DNA from: JABDGZ01 sp964483785 | Lineage (GTDB): Bacteria; Omnitrophota; Gorgyraeia; Zapsychrales; Fredricksoniimonadaceae | Direction: 5' to 3' | DNA length: 52,812 nt | NCBI GenBank assembly: GCA_964483785.1 | Contig: CAZACW010000011.1 | Span: 1 to 52,812, forward strand | Shown here: positions 7,847 to 15,746 of the stretch, in pieces | How the letters are laid out: each line of letters starts with the position of its first letter | Numbering within the stretch: position 1 is the first letter of the stretch | Notes under the pieces: model-generated | The model's input: only the letters and a program-made list of their open reading frames with translations | Database searches by the model: none | Told to the model about the DNA's origin: nothing | Made by a program: the position numbers and the translations under genes

Positions 7847-8277
7847 TGATGAGAATGTTGATATTGTCCATGGTGTGGTTGGCCTTAGGCACGGCCCTTT
7901 GGGCGGAGGATGCGCCGCCTGCTGAGGACCAGGAATTTCTCAGTCAATTGGACGGCCTCAAGGACCCTTTTGACAACGGGATACCGCCGCCTCCGCCGGT
8001 GGTTGTACCGCCGCCTCCGCCTCCCGTGGTCCAGCCCCCGCCGCTGCCGATGGCCATGCCGCATATCAAACTCCCTCCCGTTGTCCGGCCCCGGATCGTG
8101 CCTCCGGTGCTGAATTTGCAGGGCGTCATCGTGGGGGAGGGGATTCAAAGGGCGATCATTGATGACAAGGTGGTCGCTGTGCACCAAAGGATCAATGGGG
8201 TGACCATCGCTTCCGTGACCACCAAGGGTGTCGGCTATGTGTATAAGGGCAAAAAATTCTTTTTAAAGATTGATTAG
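7846..8277 (+). CDS. PilP-like periplasmic protein with proline-rich linker
   Basis: 143 aa from ATG 7846. A signal peptide (MLILSMVWLALGTALWAED) is followed by KDPFDNG, a motif typical of PilP/GspC-type proteins. Next come about 35 residues of proline-rich linker (runs of five to six Pro) and a compact C-terminal beta domain (LNLQGVIVGEGIQRAIIDDKVV). PilP normally bridges PilNO to the secretin; the linker would span the periplasm. No lipobox cysteine is seen, so unlike many PilP proteins it is probably not a lipoprotein. Confidence 0.65.
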   Translation: MMRMLILSMVWLALGTALWAEDAPPAEDQEFLSQLDGLKDPFDNGIPPPPPVVVPPPPPPVVQPPPLPMAMPHIKLPPVVRPRIVPPVLNLQGVIVGEGIQRAIIDDKVVAVHQRINGVTIASVTTKGVGYVYKGKKFFLKID

Positions 8278-8307
8278 TCTTTCATTATCCGATAATCTAA
8301 TTCATTG

Positions 8308-9843
8308 ATGATAAGAACGCTCTTCTCCCTGTGGATGTGCTTCCTGATGTGCATGGCCTGCGGCCAGCGGGTTTGGTCCGTGGACTTGGAAGAACATTTC
8401 GCCGAACCCGACTCCTTTTCCTCCAAGAACGTGTTCATTGATGTCAAGGACGTGTCTTTGATCAATGTCCTGCGCATTTTTTCCCAGCAATCCGGCCTGA
8501 GTTTCGTGGCCACGCCGGACGTGGCGGACAAGAAAATCACCCTGTACCTGAAAAAAATACCTCTGGACAAGGCCCTGCAGCTGATGCTGGACTATAATGA
8601 CCTGACCTATGTGATGGAGAAGGACACGGACGTGTTTGTCGTCAAGGCCAAGGATTTGACCTATAAAAACCTGATCACCAGGGTCTATCAGCTCAAATAT
8701 GCTACGGTCTCCTCCTCCAAGCTCAAAAACACCATTTCCATCAGCTCTTCCACGATGGGTTCCGGCCCGTCAACCTCCAACATGACCTCCGCCAGTACAT
8801 CGGAAGGCCTGGTGGAAGTGGTCAAGGAAGCCCTGTCTACCGACGGCAAGGTGATCGAAGATGCCCGTACCAACAGCCTGATCATCACGGACAAGCCCAG
8901 CCAGTTTGCCGACATCGAAAGTACCATCGCCAAGCTGGATGTGCCCATCCCGCAAATCCTGATCGAGGTGGAGATGATCGACGTCTCCAAAAGCACGGCG
9001 GACCAGATGGGGATCACCTACGGCGCCACCTTGATGAAGTTCACAGGGGGCCAAAGACTGGTGAATTATCCCTTCAGCAATACCAGGGCCACGTCTTCTT
9101 CCAGTTCAAGTTCCAGCTCCAGCTCTTCTTCCAACAGCATTTTCGTTAACGGCTTGTTTGACGCGACCAGCATGAAGGCGACCTTGGATTTTCTCACCAC
9201 CAAGACCGATGCCAAGACCCTGGCCAGGCCCAGGATCCTGACCCTCAACAATGAGACGGCGCAGATCCAGATTTCCACCGACCAGGCTGTAGACGTGGTG
9301 CCCTCGACCTCTTCTTCCGGCACGGCCGGGTCCATCGAGACCTTTACCGTGGACCGCAAAACCACGGGCGTGATTTTAAAGGTGACGCCCCAGGCCAATT
9401 TGCTCACGCGGGAAATCACCTTGGCGGTCTCTCCCAAGGTCATCGACATCATTTTGTCCCAGGTCCAGCCCCCGGGAGGGATCGGCGGGACGATTTTCGA
9501 CCCGGAAACCCGCGGTTCGGATTCCTATTTGAAGCTCAAGGACGGCCAGACCATGGTGATCGGCGGCCTGATGAAGACCCAGATGAACAAGACTGTCACT
9601 AAACTCCCCATCCTGGGCGATCTGCCGCTGGTCGGCGCGGCTTTTCGTTCCAAAAATTCCACCCAACAGGACCGCGAATTGATCATTTTTCTAACGCCCC
9701 ACATCATCGACGACCCCAGCCAGATGGGCCTGAATATGAACGGGTCGTCCATGTCCGCGGATACGGCCCTGAATGTCCAGGACGCGGCCAACAGGGCGCA
9801 GGACGTCACCAATTCCCTGAATTCGTATGAAATGAATAAATGA
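8308..9843 (+). CDS. pilQ: PilQ/GspD family secretin
   Basis: 511 aa from ATG 8308, shorter than the 650-750 aa of PilQ with AMIN domains. A signal peptide ends near VWSVD; the N0/STN-like domain (VFIDVKDVSLINVLRIFSQQ) and an N1 domain (TRVYQLKYATVSSSKL) follow, then the secretin barrel domain (ARPRILTLNNETAQIQ; VGAAFRSKNSTQQDRELIIFLTPHII). Residues 263-275 are thirteen consecutive serines encoded by mixed TCN/AGY codons, in a loop of the barrel domain. It forms the outer-membrane pore for the pilus. Confidence 0.9.
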   Translation: MIRTLFSLWMCFLMCMACGQRVWSVDLEEHFAEPDSFSSKNVFIDVKDVSLINVLRIFSQQSGLSFVATPDVADKKITLYLKKIPLDKALQLMLDYNDLTYVMEKDTDVFVVKAKDLTYKNLITRVYQLKYATVSSSKLKNTISISSSTMGSGPSTSNMTSASTSEGLVEVVKEALSTDGKVIEDARTNSLIITDKPSQFADIESTIAKLDVPIPQILIEVEMIDVSKSTADQMGITYGATLMKFTGGQRLVNYPFSNTRATSSSSSSSSSSSSSNSIFVNGLFDATSMKATLDFLTTKTDAKTLARPRILTLNNETAQIQISTDQAVDVVPSTSSSGTAGSIETFTVDRKTTGVILKVTPQANLLTREITLAVSPKVIDIILSQVQPPGGIGGTIFDPETRGSDSYLKLKDGQTMVIGGLMKTQMNKTVTKLPILGDLPLVGAAFRSKNSTQQDRELIIFLTPHIIDDPSQMGLNMNGSSMSADTALNVQDAANRAQDVTNSLNSYEMNK

Positions 9844-9846
9844 TCT

Positions 9847-11589
9847 ATGGCGCGCATCAGGATCGGCGAAATATTGATCAAGCAGGGCCTGCTTACGGAA
9901 AACCAGCTGCAGGAGGCCATCAATTTACAGAAACAGCAAAAGGGCAGCCGCTTAGGCGAGATCCTGATCCAGGTCGGCACCATCAAGGAGGAAGATTTTG
10001 CCGTTGCCTTAAGCACCCAGCTTGGCGTGCCCTTCGCGTCCTTCCAGTCAGGGCTGTTGCGGCCCAAATACGACCAGAGCCTGGAAAAATTGGTGAGTTT
10101 CGATTTCGCCAAAAGGAACCTGGTCCTGCCCTTGAGCAAAAATTTGAATTCCCTCACCTGCGCCATCTTTGACCCGCTCGATTTTTTTGTCCTCGACAAT
10201 TTGAAGATCCTCACCGGCTGCACCCTGAATTTGATCATTGCCACCAAGACCGATTTGATCAAGGCCATCGACGAGTTTTATGTCACGGGCAAGGAGGCGG
10301 GGGAGAGGGAGGGCGGGTCTATTCTGGACCAGGCCCTGCAGAAAAGCTATTCGGAAGGGGAACGCTCCACCAAGGCAGAGGACAAGCTAAGCTTTACCGA
10401 TTCGGAACTCAGCATTGACAGCCTCATCGCCAAGGCGGGCGAGGCGCCGGTGATCAAGCTGGTGGATCTGGTCATCCGCCAGGCCATCGACGAGCGGGCC
10501 AGCGACATCCATATCGAGCCATTCAAGGACAGGCTGGAGATCCGCTACCGCATCGACGGGGCCTTGTACCAGATCCCGCCTCCGGCGGCCCATCTGCATC
10601 TGCCGATCATCTCGCGCATCAAGATTTTGGCCAAGATGGACATCGCGGAAAAGCGCCTGCCCCAGGACGGGGCCATCTCCGCCAAGATGGAAGACCGCGT
10701 CGTGGACCTGCGCGTGTCCACGATCCCGACGGTGTACGGGGAAAAGGCCGTGCTGCGCCTGTTGGACAAGGGGGCGGTCAAGCTGGAACTCATCAATTTG
10801 GGGTATGACACCAAGCAATTGGAGGCGATCCGCAAGGCCCTGCAAAGTTCTTACGGGCTTTTTTTTGTCACCGGTCCGACGGGAAGCGGCAAGTCCACGA
10901 CCCTGTATTCCTGCCTGAACGAGGTCTTTGACCCGAGCCTGAACATCATGACCTGCGAGGACCCGGTGGAATTCAAGCTCGACGGCATCAACCAGGTGGC
11001 GGTGCGCACCGACATAGGGCTGACCTTTGCCTCGGCCCTGCGCGCCTTTCTGCGCCAGGACCCGGACACCATCATGGTGGGCGAAGTCCGCGACCTTGAG
11101 ACCGCCCAGATCTGCCTGCGCGCGGCCCTGACCGGCCATCTGGTCCTTTCCACTTTGCACACCAACGATGCCCCTTCGGCCGTGGCGCGCCTCATTGATA
11201 TCGGCGTCCCCAATTATCTCTTGACGCCTTCCCTGGTCATGATCGTGGCCCAGCGCCTGGCCCGCAAACTCTGCGCCAAATGCAAGGAGCCTTATGAACC
11301 CAACGGCCTGACCTTAAGCGGTTATAAAATCAAAAGCGACCTGATTTACCGGTCCAAAGGCTGCGACGAGTGCAGCCACACCGGATATAAAGGCCGCCTG
11401 GTGATCTCGGAGGTGATGGCCATCAATGACGAGATCCGCACCCTGATCACGCGTTCGGCGGGCTATAATGAGATCAAGGACGCGGCCAGGCGCAATGAAA
11501 TGGACACCTTGTTTGAGTCGGGCATGAAAAAAGTGGAGGCCGGGATCACCAGCGTGGATGAGATCCTGGCTTTGACCACGGCCCTTTAA
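9847..11589 (+). CDS. pilB: PilB/GspE family pilus extension ATPase
   Basis: 580 aa. An N-terminal MshEN/GspE-N domain (RIGEILIKQGLLTENQLQEA) covers residues 1 to about 140. The ATPase core has Walker A GPTGSGKS at 343-350, the Asp box TCEDPVEF, Walker B DPDTIMVGEVRD and the His box LSTLHTNDA. A tetracysteine zinc site is present (CAKC and CDEC), which is typical of extension ATPases and absent from PilT. It powers pilin polymerisation at the inner membrane. No pilT retraction ATPase is present in the window. Confidence 0.95.
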   Translation: MARIRIGEILIKQGLLTENQLQEAINLQKQQKGSRLGEILIQVGTIKEEDFAVALSTQLGVPFASFQSGLLRPKYDQSLEKLVSFDFAKRNLVLPLSKNLNSLTCAIFDPLDFFVLDNLKILTGCTLNLIIATKTDLIKAIDEFYVTGKEAGEREGGSILDQALQKSYSEGERSTKAEDKLSFTDSELSIDSLIAKAGEAPVIKLVDLVIRQAIDERASDIHIEPFKDRLEIRYRIDGALYQIPPPAAHLHLPIISRIKILAKMDIAEKRLPQDGAISAKMEDRVVDLRVSTIPTVYGEKAVLRLLDKGAVKLELINLGYDTKQLEAIRKALQSSYGLFFVTGPTGSGKSTTLYSCLNEVFDPSLNIMTCEDPVEFKLDGINQVAVRTDIGLTFASALRAFLRQDPDTIMVGEVRDLETAQICLRAALTGHLVLSTLHTNDAPSAVARLIDIGVPNYLLTPSLVMIVAQRLARKLCAKCKEPYEPNGLTLSGYKIKSDLIYRSKGCDECSHTGYKGRLVISEVMAINDEIRTLITRSAGYNEIKDAARRNEMDTLFESGMKKVEAGITSVDEILALTTAL

Positions 11590-11594
11590 GACCT

Positions 11595-12836
11595 ATGCCG
11601 AGTTATATTTACGTCGCCAAGGACAATGAAGGCAATACCAAGACCGACACGGTCCAGGCCTTTAATGAAGATGCCCTGGTGGAAAAACTGCAGGGCGAGG
11701 GGTATTTTGTCGTCAGCATCCGCTCGGCCGCGGAGGTTTCTTTAAAGAAAACCGAGGTCAAGGCCCAGGGCCAGAAATTCGACCATGTGCCGGTCAAAAT
11801 CGAGGACCTTCTGGTTTTTTCCCGTCAATTAGCGACCATGCTGGAAGCCGGGGTGACCATGCTGCGCAGCCTGGATGTGATCAAATCTCAGATCCAAAGC
11901 AAACTATTGTATGAGTCTGTCAATCAGATCCACGGGGATATTGAACAGGGCTCTTCCTTGAGCGCCGCCCTGACCAAGCATCCCAAGATTTTTAACCAGT
12001 TTTGGATCAGCCTGGCCGAGGTGGGCGAGGCCTCGGGCACCATGCCCATGGTGCTCAATAAACTGGCTGACCATGTGGAGCAGGACGTGGCCTTCCGCTC
12101 CGCCATTATCTCGGCCCTGGTCTATCCGATCATCCTGTTCGTGGTCTGCATCGGGGCCGTGCTCTTTTTTGCCCTGGTGGTGGGCCCGCGTTTCGAGGAC
12201 GTTTTCAATTCCATGCACGCGAAACTGCCGGCCATGACCGTATGCCTTTTGGCCACTTTTGATTTCATCAAGCACAATTTGATGCTGATGTTCGGGACGG
12301 GGTTTGGGCTGTTCGTGGTCCTGAAAGGGTATTTTTCGACGCCGACCGGACGCCTGCAGTTCGAAAAAATAATCTATGCCTTACCCATCGCGGGCGAGGT
12401 CACCCGATTGATCGTGGTGGAGCGTTTCGCGGCCCAGATGTCCATCTTGACCGAAAGCGGGGTCCCCATCCTTTACGCCCTGGAAATCACGGAAAAACTG
12501 GTCGACAACAAGACCTGCGGCCTGGTGGTGGCCGGCGTGCGGGAAGGGGTACGCGAGGGCCGGGGCATGGCTGATTCTTTGCTTGAGTCCGGGTTTTTTC
12601 CGATGATGGCCATCCAGATGATCAAGGTGGGCGAGGAAACCGGGGAGCTGGGCAAGATGCTGCGGCATGTGGCGGAATTTTATCAGTCTAATGTGCAGGC
12701 CTTTATGAAGCGGTTCGGCACCCTGATCGAGCCTTTCATGCTGGTCTTTATGGCCTCCATCATCGGCGTCATCGTCATTTCCATCTTTATGCCGCTCTTT
12801 AAACTCGGCCAGGGGGCCGGCAATTTCGGCCATTAA
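11595..12836 (+). CDS. pilC: PilC/GspF family inner-membrane platform protein
   Basis: 413 aa, normal length. Two T2SSF domains (residues about 70-195 and 275-400), each with the signature FSRQLATMLEAGVTMLRSL or FAAQMSILTESGVPILYAL, and three membrane helices (SALVYPIILFVVCIGAVLFFA; LMFGTGFGLFVVLKG; MLVFMASIIGVIVISIFMPL). It is the rotor that PilB drives. It is the last gene of the assembly operon and is followed by a large hairpin. Confidence 0.95.
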   Translation: MPSYIYVAKDNEGNTKTDTVQAFNEDALVEKLQGEGYFVVSIRSAAEVSLKKTEVKAQGQKFDHVPVKIEDLLVFSRQLATMLEAGVTMLRSLDVIKSQIQSKLLYESVNQIHGDIEQGSSLSAALTKHPKIFNQFWISLAEVGEASGTMPMVLNKLADHVEQDVAFRSAIISALVYPIILFVVCIGAVLFFALVVGPRFEDVFNSMHAKLPAMTVCLLATFDFIKHNLMLMFGTGFGLFVVLKGYFSTPTGRLQFEKIIYALPIAGEVTRLIVVERFAAQMSILTESGVPILYALEITEKLVDNKTCGLVVAGVREGVREGRGMADSLLESGFFPMMAIQMIKVGEETGELGKMLRHVAEFYQSNVQAFMKRFGTLIEPFMLVFMASIIGVIVISIFMPLFKLGQGAGNFGH

Positions 12837-12842
12837 AAAATG

Positions 12843-12903
12843 ACCCCCACAACCTCCGGGGTTGTGATGGTTATACCATCACAACCCCGGAGGTTGTGGG
12901 GGT
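12843..12903. repeat. Inverted pair of the 29-bp palindromic repeat (29-bp-arm hairpin)
   Basis: Arms 12843-12871 and 12875-12903 are perfect reverse complements with a 3-nt loop. Each arm is itself one copy of the 29-bp near-palindrome, with centre CCTCCGGGG or CCCCGGAGG. It lies 7 nt after the pilC stop and just before the pilin promoter, so it could separate the two transcription units. It has no good T-run (GGTAAAATATATTTTT follows). Confidence 0.88.
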
Positions 12904-12922
12904 AAAATATATTTTTCTGCAT

Positions 12923-12950
12923 TTGACATTGATTAGGTGCATGTTATACT
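12923..12950 (+). promoter_or_regulatory. Extended -10 promoter of the first major prepilin
   Basis: TTGACA at 12923-12928, a 16-bp spacer and TATACT at 12945-12950, preceded by TGT (extended -10). Predicted start is about 12957, leaving a leader of about 50 nt with AAGGAG at 12994-12999. The same TGTTATA core recurs before the next two pilins. Confidence 0.75.
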
Positions 12951-13005
12951 TGATTTGAGAGTTGCAGTTATTGTATAAATAAGATTAACTTTTAAGGAGA
13001 ACATC

Positions 13006-13461
13006 ATGAAAATCCTCAAGAATAAGAGTGGTTTTACCTTAATTGAAATTATTGTAGTTTTGATCATAGTAGGTATCTTAGCGGCCATTGCCTTACCTAA
13101 CCTGTTCAGCAACGTAACCAAAACCAGGTCTGAAGAAGCCTTGGCCACCATCAGTTCCTACAGGCCGACTATTGAAGCCTGTATCATGAAGCAAGGCGGG
13201 GTCAGTGATAACGCCTGTAACTCCGCGAACTTAGGTAACCCAAGTGCTTCTGGGGTATTTACTTATACTTTGACTGGTCCAGCGAACACCGGGGATACCA
13301 ATTATTCCATCCTGGCCGCTGGTACAGGTAATCCTCTGGCAGCTACGGATACCATTACCGTGTATCGCTGCTCGACTTCTGCCTGCGCCGCTTCAACTGG
13401 TTGGCCGGCTACAGCCGGTGTTGGGTGCTTTGGCGGCGGTAATCTTAAGAGCGCCTGCTAA
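13006..13461 (+). CDS. Type IV major-type prepilin 1 (cysteine-rich)
   Basis: 151 aa. Leader KILKNKSG, then FTLIEIIVVLIIVGILAAIA, the N-methylated pilin helix with Glu5; prepilin peptidase would cut after Gly9. The soluble head has six cysteines (EAC, NAC, YRC, SAC, VGC and the C-terminal SAC). It has an ideal ribosome site (AAGGAG, 6-nt spacing), its own strong promoter and its own terminator, so it is probably the most highly expressed pilin. GspG/PilA type. Confidence 0.9.
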   Translation: MKILKNKSGFTLIEIIVVLIIVGILAAIALPNLFSNVTKTRSEEALATISSYRPTIEACIMKQGGVSDNACNSANLGNPSASGVFTYTLTGPANTGDTNYSILAAGTGNPLAATDTITVYRCSTSACAASTGWPATAGVGCFGGGNLKSAC

Positions 13462-13485
13462 TTCAGAGGCCATTGCATTGTCATC

Positions 13486-13520
13486 AAAGGCAAGATCGAA
13501 ATTTGATCTTGCCTTTTTTT
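13486..13520 (+). terminator. Rho-independent terminator after prepilin 1
   Basis: A 12-bp stem, AAAGGCAAGATC (13486-13497) with GATCTTGCCTTT (13505-13516), a 7-nt loop and seven Ts at 13514-13520. It lies 25 nt beyond the pilin stop. Confidence 0.88.
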
Positions 13521-13530
13521 ATGTCTTTTA

Positions 13531-13559
13531 TTGACCGGCAGGGGAGCTCGTGTTATACC
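13531..13559 (+). promoter_or_regulatory. Extended -10 promoter of prepilin 2
   Basis: TTGACC at 13531-13536, a 17-bp spacer and TATACC at 13554-13559, preceded by TGT. Predicted start is near 13566, just before the ribosome site GGGAGG at 13568-13573. Confidence 0.65.
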
Positions 13560-13578
13560 TTAATTTAGGGAGGCTGAC

Positions 13579-14031
13579 ATGTTAAGATCCAAGAAGGGCA
13601 TTAATCTGATCGAAATCGTGGTTGTTTTGGTCATAGTCGGCCTCCTGGCGACTTTGTCCATTCCTGTGCTCAACGCATCTTTCGAGCAGTCCAGGGTCCA
13701 GTCCGCCAAGAACAATTTAATGGCCATGGCCGCGGCCCAGCAGAAATTTGCGGAAGATTTCAGCGCGGGTTATTGCCTCAACGCGGGCGTAAACCCGTCT
13801 GGATTGACCGTCACCTGCGGGGATTCGAAAGCTGACCTTAACACTAATTTGCATATAGGCATCTCTGATAATTTTGCCTATGCCTGCGCCTCGCCTTTGG
13901 TTGGAGATCCGGCTGGGACAGTCTATAGGTGTACGGCCCAGGATGCCTTCGTCACCCTTACCTTGCTCTCCTCGGCCCAGGGCATTACCTCCATCAGCTG
14001 TGCCGGTCTTGCCAAGTATTGCCCTTCGTAA
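13579..14031 (+). CDS. Type IV major-type prepilin 2 (cysteine-rich)
   Basis: 150 aa. Leader MLRSKKG, then INLIEIVVVLVIVGLLATLS. Ile replaces the usual Phe/Met at +1 and Asn sits at +2, but Glu5 is kept. Six cysteines lie in the head (GYC, VTC, YAC, YRC, ISC, KYC). The region AKNNLMAMAAAQQKFAEDF is similar to the equivalent part of prepilin 3 (ARNNLLAIYSAQQNY), so these two are paralogues. Ribosome site GGGAGG, 5-nt spacing. Confidence 0.88.
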   Translation: MLRSKKGINLIEIVVVLVIVGLLATLSIPVLNASFEQSRVQSAKNNLMAMAAAQQKFAEDFSAGYCLNAGVNPSGLTVTCGDSKADLNTNLHIGISDNFAYACASPLVGDPAGTVYRCTAQDAFVTLTLLSSAQGITSISCAGLAKYCPS

Positions 14032-14049
14032 TAAATGACCGGGCTTCAT

Positions 14050-14078
14050 TTGACCGGCTATATTTAATATGTTATAAA
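14050..14078 (+). promoter_or_regulatory. Extended -10 promoter of prepilin 3
   Basis: TTGACC at 14050-14055, a 17-bp spacer and TATAAA at 14073-14078, preceded by TGT. This is the same architecture as the two upstream pilin promoters. The -35 region and the following GGCTA/GGCAG bases resemble the prepilin 2 promoter closely. Confidence 0.65.
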
Positions 14079-14098
14079 TTTAACAGGGGGCTATGGCC

Positions 14099-14566
14099 AT
14101 GCGTAAGCAGGGGTTCACCTTGATGGAAGTCATCGTTGTGCTGATTTTGATCGGCATTGCCGCTGTCATGGTCCTGAATTTTTCCAATCCCAATGAAAAG
14201 GCCCTGGCCACGGTGGCCCGGAACAATTTGCTGGCCATTTACAGCGCCCAGCAGAATTACAATACCAGCATCAACAACAATCAAGGCTATTGCCTTAATA
14301 CCGCCAACAGCGCGCAAGCCAACTGCACGGCCATCAGCGGCACAGTATGCGCCAATAACCTGGCCGCGATCAATTGCAATCTGTCTTTGGCCATTACGGA
14401 TGACAACTCCTATACCTATGCCTGCTCTCCTCAGGCGTTCACCAATACACCGCTATGTCAGGCCACCCGCAACAACACTACGGGCCAGCCTTTGATCACC
14501 CTTTATTTGAACGAAGCCATTTTATCCACCAATCCGGTGTGCGCAGGAGGTACACAGTGTCCTTAA
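14099..14566 (+). CDS. Type IV prepilin 3 (cysteine-rich)
   Basis: 155 aa. The start ATG 14099 is preferred over ATG 14093 because AGGGGG at 14085-14090 is then 8 nt upstream (2 nt for the other). Leader MRKQG, then FTLMEVIVVLILIGIAAVMV. Eight cysteines lie in the head. A paralogue of prepilin 2. Its 3' end overlaps the next gene by 10 nt, so it heads a unit with the two minor pilins. Confidence 0.87.
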   Translation: MRKQGFTLMEVIVVLILIGIAAVMVLNFSNPNEKALATVARNNLLAIYSAQQNYNTSINNNQGYCLNTANSAQANCTAISGTVCANNLAAINCNLSLAITDDNSYTYACSPQAFTNTPLCQATRNNTTGQPLITLYLNEAILSTNPVCAGGTQCP

Positions 14567-15048
14567 GTCAGGGCGGTTTTACACTGATGGAAATTTTGCT
14601 TTCAGCGGTGATTTTTATAGTCGCTGTTTCCGGCGTCTTTGCCACCTTGAATGCCGTGCGCGCGCCGGTGGTCACCAAGGAAAGCAATTTGGTCGCCGCG
14701 GTGTTCGGCAAGCAGGTGCTGGAAGCCCTGCGCACCCAGGTGACCGACCCGCAGGGTTCAGCCGCGAAATTATATTATCAGTGTTCCGCGGGTTTAGGCG
14801 CCAATCCTTGCCCTGATTTTTCCCTGTCCGTGGGCCATCACGAGGTCAGCGCCGCGAACCTGACAGCTTCGACCAATCCGTCTTTGAGCTGGCCCGGGAC
14901 GATCACGGCGGTCAATACAATCACCTGCAACGGGGTCGCGAATACCGTATGCCTGGTTTATAATGTGACCTGTGCCAACGGCAGCGCCTTGTCGACATGC
15001 GGCAATACCGACGTGGCCCACCGGGTGGACTTGAACATACAATCGTAG
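14557..15048 (+). CDS. PilV-like minor prepilin, GTG start
   Basis: 163 aa. GTG 14557 is chosen because AGGAGG at 14545-14550 lies 6 nt upstream and gives the short leader MSLSQGG before FTLMEILLSAVIF. Longer upstream readings would lack a prepilin leader. PilV/GspI-like pattern (EALRTQV region). Six cysteines. The 10-nt overlap with prepilin 3 implies coupling. Confidence 0.8.
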   Translation: MSLSQGGFTLMEILLSAVIFIVAVSGVFATLNAVRAPVVTKESNLVAAVFGKQVLEALRTQVTDPQGSAAKLYYQCSAGLGANPCPDFSLSVGHHEVSAANLTASTNPSLSWPGTITAVNTITCNGVANTVCLVYNVTCANGSALSTCGNTDVAHRVDLNIQS

Positions 15049-15056
15049 GCCGGCCT

Positions 15057-15725
15057 ATGCAAACGAAGATGACCGCTTCCGCTTTCACCCTGATCGAATT
15101 GATCGTGGCCATGGTCCTGGTGAGCATCGTCGTGATGGGCATCGTCTCAATCAATGTGACGCTCAACAACAACGGCCAGGATTACGGCCAGCGTTACCTG
15201 ACGAAATCCCAGACGCAGACCACCTTAAACCATATTCTCAATAACGCCGGCCTGGCTGTGGGCAGCGCCAACACCAATGATGAGGGGATATTGATCGGCG
15301 CCCAGGTGGGTGATCCCAATTCATTTTGCATCCATCAGCCGTCGGGCGTTGGTAACAATATCATCAATTACGCGCCAGGGGACATCTGGCTATGCTACAG
15401 CTGGATCAATACCGCGGCCTTTCCTTATCAAATCGAATGGTGCGCCCAAAAATATTCTCCCGGCAATGACCCCAGGGGGGCCACCAGCTGTCCGGCCATG
15501 CTCAATCCCAATAAACTCAAAGCCGCGACCTTTTTGGGGGGCGCCTACACCATGACCAACCCGGCCCCGACCTTTTCCTCGACCAACGGCTTTTCCATCA
15601 CGCTTTTGAATTGCTTTAACAACGCTTTGCCAAGCTGCGTCAACGGGGTATCAACGGACCAAGCCAATAATCCTTCAGTCTCGCTTTCAGGAACTGTATA
15701 TCCGTCTTCCGTCAGCACCGGATAA
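15057..15725 (+). CDS. PilW-like minor prepilin
   Basis: 222 aa from ATG 15057. Leader MQTKMTASA, then FTLIELIVAMVLVSIVVMG; the residue before the cleavage site is Ala instead of Gly, which prepilin peptidases tolerate in some minor pilins. The region QTTLNHILNNAGLAVG is PilW/GspJ-like. Six cysteines. A possible tip or priming subunit with the PilV-like protein. Confidence 0.75.
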   Translation: MQTKMTASAFTLIELIVAMVLVSIVVMGIVSINVTLNNNGQDYGQRYLTKSQTQTTLNHILNNAGLAVGSANTNDEGILIGAQVGDPNSFCIHQPSGVGNNIINYAPGDIWLCYSWINTAAFPYQIEWCAQKYSPGNDPRGATSCPAMLNPNKLKAATFLGGAYTMTNPAPTFSSTNGFSITLLNCFNNALPSCVNGVSTDQANNPSVSLSGTVYPSSVSTG

Positions 15726-15746
15726 ATTGAACTTCAAGGAGGCCCC

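Noticed and set aside
14455..14556. A longer N-terminus for the PilV-like protein starting at ATG 14455
   Set aside because: It would overlap prepilin 3 by over 100 nt and destroy the short prepilin leader; GTG 14557 has an ideal AGGAGG site.
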